Of a DNA stretch of 64,000 nt, positions 45,695 to 54,988 are shown one piece after another (within the stretch, counting starts at the first letter, position 1; every line of letters starts with the position of its first letter). The notes beneath the pieces are model-generated. The model saw only the letters and a list, made by a program, of their open reading frames with translations. It was not told the origin of the DNA and did no database searches. The translations under genes were made by a program, and so were the position numbers. The DNA comes from Neoarius graeffei (lineage: Eukaryota > Chordata > Actinopteri > Siluriformes > Ariidae): positions 2,932,501 through 2,996,500 of the forward strand of contig NC_083587.1 of the NCBI RefSeq assembly GCF_027579695.1, written 5' to 3'.

Positions 45695-46349
45695 CATCAT
45701 CATAAAGGATGGTTTGGGGCTTGCTCTCCCTCCTATTATATAAATAAAGCATAGTTGTTGTGTAGGCATATATCATAAATACATATGTATAATTTGGATA
45801 AATTAACCTAAATTATGGATACCTTAATAGTAACAAAAAGTATTAATTTTTCAACTGAAAAGATATATTATTAAAAGATATCAACAAGATTACCTTGGCC
45901 ATAACTATGTGTAGGTTATTCTTAACAATAGCTGTAATATCACGAACCAAGCCACTAACAACATAATTGTAAGCCTGTAGCCCTTTGTAGGCTTTCAAGT
46001 TATCAGCAGTGTAGGCACTGGGTGTAAACAACAAATAGTTTACAATGTCTGGGTAGCAAACAGATGGCAGAATTGGTGTCAGGTCCTCCTTATGTTTCCA
46101 TTCTCCCTTGCCCCGAGTCTTATCATATGAGTCAAGCCCATCAATCACAGCCAGTTTCTCCACATACTGTGCCCTTTCTGCAACTGGTAATGTACTCACA
46201 TAACCAGAATTATCAGCCATCGTGTCACTTCACTCTCACGCGTACTTTGTTTTATATTGTGAGTATGTAGTATGTATGTACTTGGTCTTCCAATATGGCG
46301 CCCTAACAAAATCTCGCGGTCCGGTGACGTCACGCGGTAGCCCTCTATA
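45282..46349 (-). mobile_element. TIR element carrying a multicopy-protein first exon (copy 2)
   Basis: Ends read TATAGAGGG (45282) and its complement (46341-46349), probably on a TA target. A perfect 20-base internal inverted pair lies at 45332-45351 and 46282-46301. TGACGTCA-type sequence (46325-46332) sits near the right end, as in the element at 31.4 kb. The interior holds one minus-strand exon and an (AAT)n microsatellite (45656-45694). Confidence 0.65.
45894..46220 (-). CDS. first exon of a multicopy uncharacterised protein (copy 2)
   Basis: 109 codons from ATG 46220 (MADNSGYVSTLPVAERAQYV) end in phase 0 at GTAATC. The block LKAYKGLQAYNYVVSG aligns with the exon at 31937-32284. The start and the donor position agree between copies, which supports both. 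No downstream exon is present before the element ends. Function unknown; the family is abundant in fish genomes and probably transposon-linked. Confidence 0.6.
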
Positions 46350-47014
46350 CAATGACCATTGAAATTCTAAGTTGAAGCTTGTAGTACAAGACATTGAGTC
46401 TCTCTGTGCAAAATTTTTGGTTTCTATCTTGCATAATAAAGATTATATTGCACTTTGAACTATGTATGTTTTGAGCAAAAAACTAAAAAATTGAAAAAAT
46501 AAAATGCCTGTATCTCTGAAACTATTGGTGATAGGAAGCTCAAGTTTTGGGGATTAACTTCTTTTAATAGTATCTCTGAGCCCTCCAAATTTCATTGAAA
46601 TCTGAAATGGTCGAGCATAACCTCTTGTTGATTTGGCATGGAATGACCCAAAAGACAGTTATGAGATTAGTGTGTGTTGTGTTAGTAGACTATTAAAACT
46701 TTAAAAAATACAAATCACTCAGTTAGTACAAGGTGACTTACTACGAAGGAGAAGATTAAACTGCTGAGAGTCGCTGATGAATTGCTGACAAGTTCCTGAT
46801 AATCTCTGGAAACTCGCTGTTACTCGCTCTGAAGGTTTGTGTTGCTCTGAAGCTCTGTGTGGATGTGTGGCTCTTATATAGCTGCAGATTTTGAAACATA
46901 ACTCATTAAACTGTATTCATTTAAACTAATTAAATTGTCTGAATCATGTGAGCAGGGTTTTCTCCTAAACTTTAGGGGAAAACCCAGGTCATGTGACCAG
47001 GTGACATCAGCTCC

Positions 47015-47048
<34 letters not shown>

Positions 47049-47304
47049 ATCCTGATCGCTCTGTCTTGTTCAGTAGCCCATTCAGTGTTCTGTGTGGATG
47101 GCTTTACATCTTCTCTCCTGGACTGAGAGCTCATAGGCTCGTCAGAGTGAAGCCATCTGGCCGCCATCTTACCTCTCACATTGCATGGATTTGGTTTGTG
47201 TGTTAAACTGTCATATCTGATCAAACTGGCCCCAAGACAAGTTTCTCCTGACCCCCATCCCCATTACCTCCTCTTATTTTCTCAACTTTACCCCCATTCC
47301 TTAC
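46350..47304. other. no gene; (GA)n microsatellite
   Basis: No gene is supported. A (GA)n run lies at 47016-47047. A CTTATATAG sequence (46872) and serine-codon-like CTCGCTCTG repeats near 46800-46850 are noted but carry no frame. Confidence 0.5.
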
Positions 47305-48136
47305 TAGGGTGACCATTTCCATAACACCAAAAAGGAGGACATTATGCGGCATATCGATAAATTACTATGGTGTACATAGGACTTTGGTATACTCTCATTT
47401 ACAATACAATTTTGTGTGGTTTAAAAATAATGTTTGTGTAGCTGAATAGGAAAAAATATTAATGAAAAGTCAAATGTGTTTGTTCACAGTATTTGTATTT
47501 ATTCAATAAATTGTGGTGTTCAAAAACTGACCACTGAGATGAATCTTTTAAAGTGCAGAGTGCCACAAAGCATAGCATGTGTGGACTTAAATGTAAAAAA
47601 CAAATAAGAGGTAACATACATAATAAAAAAAATGATTTTTTAAAAAGCACAAATAACCTTTTATGTAAAACAGCAAAGGAGATTTTAAAAAACTAAAACA
47701 TTTACATTCAACTGCTCAAAAAGTATAGCACTTCTAAAGTGCTTCAGTCTTTTGGGGACTTGTCTTCAGTGTCTTCATTTGTATATGGTTGTGTGTGTGT
47801 GTGTGCAGCAGTCCACCTGTATTTAAGCAAACTCCACATTCACCCTTTGTAGCAGCTCAGGAGACAACAGCACCGCTCATGGCTTCCAAGCCCCCACTGC
47901 CCCCTGGGCCTATTTATATCCTGCAGGGACTGGTACAAATAACAATGTAGCAACAATACTGTAATCAACCTTCAAAAAACTGTATTGTTTTCAACCCTAA
48001 AAATATTTAATGTAGCCCATCAGTAAAATCATGTGTACTCACCAAAATAGTTGATTGTCTATCTGCAATACTTCTGTTCTTTCCTGGTTGCATCCAAGAG
48101 TTTTTTGTTTCCAATGAACTTCTTGTACACCTCTGT

Positions 48137-50556
48137 TAGACCATAAGGTGAACCCCGTTTTCGTTTTAGGTCACTCCGACGTCTCTGAACCACATGCTCT
48201 TTAGCTGATAAAAAGGACCAAGTTATGTTACACTTATAGCAAACTGTCTGCGTCACAGAATCGCACTCATTTTTTAAATCGAGACATTTTCTGAAGAACT
48301 ATTTTCCTCAGAGCTGAATGCGATTTTGACGTCACGAGACACCACATGACCACGCTAAGCCAATTGCGTAGCCGATTTACGACAACAAACTGGAAAAATG
48401 ACAGCCTGCCTGGTGTTGTCAAATGTAACCAACATAAAGGAATCTCCCAAAATATCCTTCTAAAGTGGGTCAAATTGATTCTAAATAGTGCTTTATTTAT
48501 AGCACGAAGAACAATGATGCAAGTGACCTTTCATGTCATTTTGATCACTAAATGGAAATAATTCTAATTATCAATGATAAGGAACATTCAGGTATTCATT
48601 TGTTCATTTATTCACTCACAACTATATACAACACATAAAAACAATCATAACAAGTATACATTGACTGGCATAAACTTATATACATATATAAATAAACATC
48701 ATAATAAAATGAATGATAATGATATCAATGGAATAGAATAGAGGTAAAAACCACATGACATGCTATTCCTCACTGTCAGTGTCAGGGCAGTTATCATCTT
48801 CTTTCTCTTCTGTTTCCTTTGTGTTCGAACAGCTGGAACACCTGCACAAGTCTGTACAACAGAGTCCTGCAGAGACACAGGAGCATCTGTTTGTCTCACA
48901 GGCACTCCCTCTGCAACCACAGTGTATCACATGCAGAACAGTGTCAGGGGCTGGATTTCTTGTCATCCATGTCACTTGTAGATTTCCATCTTCCAGATGC
49001 CAACCATATCCAGCGGGAGATGGAGCGCCAATGTTTTGTTTCACACATGACCTCATGATTGCAGCCTGATAATTTGCCCTTTTGCAGTGCTGGTGGAGGG
49101 CATCACTTGTTGGGGGGGATAGATAATTCTGGCAAGGCTGATGATGCCATACAGAAAGCCTTGTACCGAGCCTCATTGATATTTTCTGCAGCTGGCTGAT
49201 TGTACAGATGGCATACATATTTGCAAAGTAATGCAAATGTTGAGTGGTCTAAGTTAAAGTCAGTCCCCAGATTTTTGAAAGCCTTCAGGTAGACATCTTT
49301 CTCACATGCCACAGCAAATGTCTTCCTTTTGCCTTTGCCATAAAAGGCACTTGTGGAGTCACAACCAGTGAATGTATGTATCCCAATCAAGGCTGAACAC
49401 ACAGTGGCTCCGAGAGCTGATGACACCTTGGTAATGTCAATGATGCGTGTCCTGTTGCCCGTCCCTGTGAAAAAGTATAAATTAGAAATTAGACAAATGC
49501 AAGGAGATTGTGTGCAGTCAGTAGCAGTGTAGATAGTCATTCAACTACTCTCTCTCTCTGTGTGTGTGTGCTGGGGGATGGGATGCATTTGCATAGACTA
49601 CCTACTGTGTAGTGGGGGATGAGGGTGAGATGCCTTTTAGCTTACCTGCAGTTAAAGTCTGTGTCTTTGACAAAGCTTCTTTTTGTCGTCTGCCAGCCTT
49701 GACGACATATTTGCAGGTTTTCTTGCATATTATACAGATGGCAGGAAGGACGGGTCCAGAGCTCGAGATGGGCAGGCTTGATCTGGAATGAAGTTTCCTT
49801 GTCGGAGTCGTGCCAGTCACTGTTGCAGGGATAGCCTCGCTGGTCTGGGGGTCTTGTTTATCATCTCCCCGCTCTTTCTCTCACACGAGACACCTTTTTG
49901 CTCTTTCAATTTCGCGCTTGTCAATGAACATGTGGGATGGGTAACATGTGGGATGGAAAGCCGCGTCTTCGGGAATTTTATCAAAATCCAAGTCAAGACA
50001 GTGTTTGTAATGTTCGGATACATGTCTGCACTCACCCTCAACTCCAGCCACTGCCGAAGGCTGTTTCGATAAGTATTCCACCGTATGCTGGTGAAATTCT
50101 GTGTTTTTTCATGCTTCACAGAAGATATGTGCATATAACAAGTCTTACGTGTCGAAGATTTAGTTTTTTCAACAGTTTCGGCTGAGTTTTCTTCTTCTTC
50201 GGTACTGCTGGATGATAGCACTGCTACTCCGGTGGCTGCCATACTGCTTCTGTTTACCTAGCACAGCTGGTAGCTACCAGCTACCCGATTCGTCCAGTCT
50301 GATGACATTTCAACTGTGGCACCTCTCGCGAGCCAAAGTGTTATTACGCCTGCCGAATATGTACATACGCCTTGGAGATACTAGTTCTTCATTAAATGTT
50401 GCGATTTAAGAAATGAGCGTGATTCTGTGACGCGAACTGTTTTGTTGTAATCTTACTACAACTCTTCTTTTTTATGAACTGAAGTGTGTGCGGTTCGGAG
50501 AGGTCAGAGCGGGATCCCTTTTCAGAAGGACTTTTCGAGGTTCACCTTACGGCCTA
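48137..50556 (-). mobile_element. TIR element encoding a CXC-type protein
   Basis: Long imperfect inverted repeats of about 180 bases, 48137-48316 and 50370-50556, with outer ends TAGACCATAAGGTGAACC and TAGGCCGTAAGGTGAACC. The best conserved part includes GCGTCACAGAATC. Flanking TGT and TGC suggest a 3-bp target duplication, and removing it restores the hAT frame (CA then EVYKK). The interior encodes a minus-strand cysteine-rich protein. No transposase motif is recognised. A 3-bp duplication would fit PIF/Harbinger-type integration, but that is inference. Confidence 0.7.
48763..50242 (-). pseudogene. uncharacterised CXC-domain protein, internally deleted
   Basis: The start MAATGVAVLSSSSTEEEE (50242) is followed by an acidic/Ser stretch, then (after a frame change near 50070) PEDAAFHPTCYPSHMF, and a Cys-rich ICIICKKTCKYV segment (about 49720). 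The next piece (49103-49540) holds the family hallmark HTFTGCDSTSAFYGKGKRK. A frameshift at a G run near 49115-49121 leads to the C-terminus, with GCRGSACETNRCSC and LCCTDLCRCSSC, a CXC (tesmin/TSO1-like) cysteine pattern, and an acidic tail. Longer homologues in fish and invertebrates have more sequence between the ICIICKK and TGCD parts, so this copy is probably internally deleted. Splice sites are possible near 49470-49660. Function unknown. Confidence 0.65.
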
Positions 50557-51872
50557 TGCACAGGGATAAGTGAAACTGACACACACTTGCAGCTCAGCCT
50601 TGACACTGTCCACATCCAGATGATTCCTCTCGTTTCTCCATGCAGTTGTCATCATTGAAAATACACGTTCTGTGTGTGCATTGCTGCATGGGATGGAGAA
50701 AATATAGGCGCTGACCTTCCTGAGATTCACAAGTGGTACATCTGCTTTGGAAAACAGTTTCAAATATCATTCCTCACTGTGGCAACCTTCCATTTCTGGT
50801 GAACTGAAGGAACCTTCCACCATGGCATATTCCTCATACAGTCCATCCATATCAATGTCCAGATTGCAGGCCTGGACAGCAGCACTGTAGTCTTCATATG
50901 GCACAGCAGTTGTAAGGCCAAGCTTGGCCACTTTGCTATGAAAGCTTGTGTCAGAGAAGTCATATCTTTCAGTGATGTATTTCTTTGCTCTTTCATAAAA
51001 AAAGAGAAAATCTGCTTCACATTTTTTTGACTGGCAAGGGGGCAGCTGCTTCAGTTTGCTGTTAACAGTAAACCCAAAGAACCTGTCCTTCATCCTTATT
51101 TCTAGCTTTTGTTTTAGTTCAGTCATTACCTTAAACACAGATGTAATGCTGAAGGATTTTGCCTCAAGTGCTTCAATCGTGTCGGAGAACACCTTCAAAA
51201 CATGACTGAGAAACTATGTCTCTGATATATGAAACTATGTCTCTGAAAATATGTCTCTGATACCTCATTTCTTTCCTCTCCAAAACATCGACACAATTCT
51301 GGCACATTCCCTCTCACCCACACTCTGGAAGTAGCTGGTCAGGGCCTTCCAATATTTCAGGATTCTGTCAATGGATGGCAGCAGGGACAACCACCTGGTG
51401 ACAACATGCTGCAGCAGGTTGCATTCCTCCACTTCCACAAACTCACAGAATTCCTTCAATTGCGCTGTTCTGCTTGCTGATATGCTGAAATGGCTGTAAA
51501 CCTTCAGCACAGCATTTTCCACATCAAAATCAAGGCTGCTTGCTGCATATCTGGTTGCTGCATATCTGGTTGCATTATGCAGAATATGGGCCAAACAGTT
51601 TGCAGGTCTTTTTGGCTCAGTTTCAACTTCTGATACACACTTATGTTTGCCATAATTGACACTGGCATTGTCTGCTGCATATGCAGACATGTTCTTCACT
51701 TCTAAGCCAGATATCTCAAGTTTTGCCAGCAGCTGGTTTGTTATGGCCTCTGACGTTTCATTGCTGTCACTATAGAAATCCAACAGGACATGTTGGATGC
51801 CTTCATCAAAGCGAAAATACCTTACCACAATGGGAAAACACTTGGTCGTTCCTTTATTTGAGGCGTCAGTTG

Positions 51873-52778
51873 CAGGGCCGCATTAACCCTTGCCGAGGCC
51901 CTGGGCAGACACACCCCCGAGGCCCCACCCCTGCCTGTTGTCAACTGCGCTCAGCAAATTCACCCCCTCAGACGTGCCTGTCTAACTAGACACAGAAACT
52001 TAAATAATGACAGTGGCACAATTAGAAATACTATTGAACGATAAAACTTTATATCCATCAACACCTATTTAATCGAGAAAAAGCAATGGTGAAATAGGCA
52101 ATTGCATGGTGAAAAAATCCATCAGACATCACGGTTAACAAGTCTGGTTAACTAAAGTTTAGCCTCAAGAAGCCTTTGAATGAGTGAGTCAATGAACAAC
52201 ATGTCAAGAACATAACCTAGGCCTACAACAGTTTCTTAGTATTCAGAACAAGAACATTCATTTGGTATATAACCGTTCATTTTCATTTTGGAATCCAGGT
52301 GACTTTTAACTTGTGAAAACAAAGAGCGATAACAAAGAAAGAAAAATATCTTGCTTCTCAGAAATAAATCTCAAAATGTTAGGCTATGTGAAACATTTCA
52401 TCCTTTCACACACGTAATGTCCCAAACAGCAGTGCCACACAGCTTTGCGCATTCAGTTTGACAGCCATGGGTCAACTTACAAGGGCACTTTCCTACTTTT
52501 CTGGAAAGCGAAGTCATTAATTAAATCATTGAACTCAAGCTGGCGTAGCATGTGAAGACATGGTGGACAGTGATCATATTGACAATGATGGGTGATTTAT
52601 GCGACGGGACAAGGTGGGCTTCCTTACGGATGGCAAAATGCATCAAACATGTTATCAATATGATCAAAACTTCTGAAAATATCGTTTCATATTTTCCGAT
52701 CTCACTACCTCCGAGGCCCCCTAGTGGCCGAGGCCCTGGGCAGCTGCCCATGAAGACCATTAGGATAATGCGTCCTTG
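51873..52778. mobile_element. nonautonomous hAT element inside the hAT transposase
   Basis: Flanks GTCAGTTG (51865-51872) and GTCGGTTG (52779-52786) form an 8-bp duplication with one change. Ends read CAGGGCCGCATTAACC and, complemented, CAAGGACGCATTATCC. A GAGGCCCTGGGCAG motif is near both ends in opposite orientations. The interior is non-coding. Confidence 0.88.
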
Positions 52779-53252
52779 GTCGGTTGCCACAGAGAAGGGT
52801 AGGTTGTTTTCTTTTATGTAGTCGGTATGTAACTGTACAGAATAGGGCCCGAGGATGTTCTCGCACAATGTCTTGGCTTTTGATCGGCCACAGGTGATCC
52901 CTTTAGCTGTGGGCGAGTCACTGAAAATCTCCCGGTCCCCTTTCACGCCGCAGTCTACACTTCTGTATGACTGGTGATGCTTTACAGCATGGTAAACCTT
53001 ACACAGCTCAGCAGCAGTTATTTTATTATCCAAGGGCGACGAAGCTTCACGAAAAAATGTCCTCATTGAGGAGGCACCTGCTGCACGTCTATTGCTTTTA
53101 TGTTTCTGTGTATCCACAGGCCATTCAATGGCTGCTTTCCCCTTACTGCTTACGTCAACATCACATCGACAAAGTTTGCAGAAGCCATGGAATGAGTCTC
53201 GACTGCTTTTTGACATAAACTCATGCTCTTTCGTCCATTCTGAATTGAATGT

Positions 53253-53605
53253 GACAGCACGGTGGTGTAGTGGTTAGTGCTGTCGCCTCACAGCAAGAAG
53301 GTCCGGGTTCGAGCCCCGTGGCCGGCGAGGGCCTTTCTGTGCGGAGTTTGCATGTTCTCCCCGTGTCTGCGTGGGTTTCCTCCGGGTGCTCCGGTTTCCC
53401 CCACAGTCCAAAGACATGCAGGTTAGGTTGACTGGTGACTCTAAATTGACCGTGAGTGTGAATGGTTGTCTGTGTCTATGTGTCAGCCCTGTGATGACCT
53501 GGTGACTTGTCCAGGGTGTAGCCCGCCTTTCACCCGTAGTCAGCTGGGATAGGCTCCTGCGACCCTGTAGAACAGGATAAAGCGGCTACAGATAATGAGA
53601 TGAGA
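53253..53605 (+). mobile_element. full-length SINE with target duplication
   Basis: TGAATTGAATGT (53241-53252) and TGAATTGAACGT (53606-53617) flank the element. The tRNA-like head carries TGGTGTAGTGG (A box) and GGTTCGAGCCC (B box), pol III promoter elements. The 3' tail is GATGAGATGA-rich. Confidence 0.93.
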
Positions 53606-53917
53606 TGAATTGAACGTTTTGGCATGATGCTAACTTTCTGTCAATGAAGCCAGCATACATATGACATAGCAGCACATGGAGCCTTGTTTATGTTTTTAAC
53701 CAATAATATAGCAGATATTTATCTGACACCGCTCTTAGCCAATCATTTGTTAGACCAGATACGTTACGCTGTATTGCGTCCCAGCAAAGATTTTAGAACT
53801 CCGCTCTTCAAGCAGAGTGCCTCAAAATGGAGGACAAACACGCATCCAGCTTGATGCTGCGCCGGATGCCGGACAGGGCATTCAAAAGCCGGACTGTCCA
53901 GCCACCCTATTCCGTAC

Positions 53918-54593
53918 ATATCTTTATAGTGCTCCTCTTCACTGTTATTGGGGTTTTTTTTCCAGTTCAGTCTCTGATTGTTTTTTGAACTCATGAATGG
54001 CTCTTTTAAAACTATAATTAATTTTACTGACATGTCGCCCAAGCGATCTGTCCCGTCCCGTTCCGTGGCAGTGCCTGAGGAAATGAGTGGTGAAGACGCT
54101 AATCTGAAGATGAATTTTCATCATCATCACCCGGACAAGGGAAAGTTTATCATTTGAACGAAGCATCTGCGGGAACATGGGAATATTTTCGGTATAAAAC
54201 TTTTTTTTTCCTGAGGAAAACATAATGGATGCTTATTCAGAAAAAAAACCCGTTGCAGTTTTGAGAGAAGCTCTGCCTCACGCACCGTGTTTCTGTTTCC
54301 CAGCTGAAGCACAGGCGCACCCTCTGATGGATTAGCCAACAAGCTAGCTCCAGTTTTTCCCGCACAAAACTCGCCTGTCTCAGAGAAATACAGCTTCGTT
54401 TTAGAAATAAACCTGTTCTGGAGAGTGGGTAACCACTCTCCTTCAGAATTGTCCTGAAGTGTTGTTATTTATTTATATATTTTTACTAAACAACACTTAA
54501 ATTACCAGTTTTTTTTGTGTACAGACTACTATATATGTGGATTTATTTCAGGACTGCCGAAAATTTAACTGGCGAAGTTTCCTCAAGATATAC
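53918..54593. other. intergenic, no supported gene
   Basis: A 41-codon frame from ATG 54035 (MSPKRSVPSRSV) and a small hairpin at about 54419-54440 (GGAGAGTGG, loop GTAA) are the only signals. Neither is enough to call a feature. Confidence 0.4.
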
Positions 54594-54752
54594 TAGTGCA
54601 TCTCAAAAAATTAGAATATTGTGAAAAAGTTCAATATTTTCCATCAGTTATTTAAGAAAGTGAAAATGTTATATATTATAGACTCATTACACATAGAAAA
54701 ATGCTTGAAACATTTTAATTTATTTTAATTTTAATCAGTATGGCATACAGTA
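54594..54752. mobile_element. Tc1/mariner-like remnant
   Basis: The left end reads GTGCATCTCAAAAAATTAG after a TA, matching a common fish Tc1/mariner-type terminus. The Penelope-like composite that follows has inserted next to or in it; the target duplication ATGGCATACAGTA recurs at 63830-63842. Confidence 0.55.
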
Positions 54753-54988
54753 TGTCTGTGAAGATTCTCAATCATCCAGGTCATAGTAAACTGTGGGTGG
54801 TAGAAATGGGCAACTGGACTTGCTTGAAAATTCTTGAAAACGTTTCACCTCTCGTCCAAAAGGCTTCCTCAGTTCTGTCTGACTAATAGGGAGTATCAGA
54901 TATTTATCTTCTCCTGGATCAGAATCAGAATCAGAATTCTGATGACCAGCTCATCTAAGGTGTCATTGAGGCATCATGTTGGTGTGGG

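Larger units (their letters stand above)
48059..53216 (-). pseudogene. hAT transposase, interrupted
   Basis: The start MSKSSRDSFHGFCKLC (53216) leads into a BED-like zinc finger (C-x2-C with His near WPVDTQKHK). The frame then reaches LPFSVAT, where the hAT MITE is inserted. It resumes on the far side with TDASNKGTTKCFPIVVRYF and a catalytic-core region (AADNAS, then NCLAHILHNA). Frame breaks occur around 51200-51265. The dimerisation block, SIPCSNAHTERVFSMM, lies at about 50680. The C-terminal tail (EVYKKFIGNKKLL) is found beyond the CXC element at about 48060-48130. It is disabled by two insertions and frameshifts. Confidence 0.85.
47305..53909 (-). mobile_element. hAT element with 8-bp target duplication and three nested insertions
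   Basis: Flanks TTCCTTAC (47297-47304) and TTCCGTAC (53910-53917) form an 8-bp duplication with one mismatch. Ends read TAGGGTGACC and, complemented, TAGGGTGGCT. The minus-strand transposase is split by a CXC-protein element (48137-50556) and a hAT MITE (51873-52778); a SINE (53253-53605) lies upstream of the coding region. Removing these leaves about 2.9 kb, usual for a hAT element. Confidence 0.85.

Noticed and set aside
53253..53330. Possible tRNA gene
   Set aside because: A and B boxes are present, but the sequence continues into a SINE body and has multiple truncated copies in the window; it is a SINE head.
53945..54342. Minus-strand frames and a 41-codon plus-strand frame
   Set aside because: No domain, no splice support, no family recognised.
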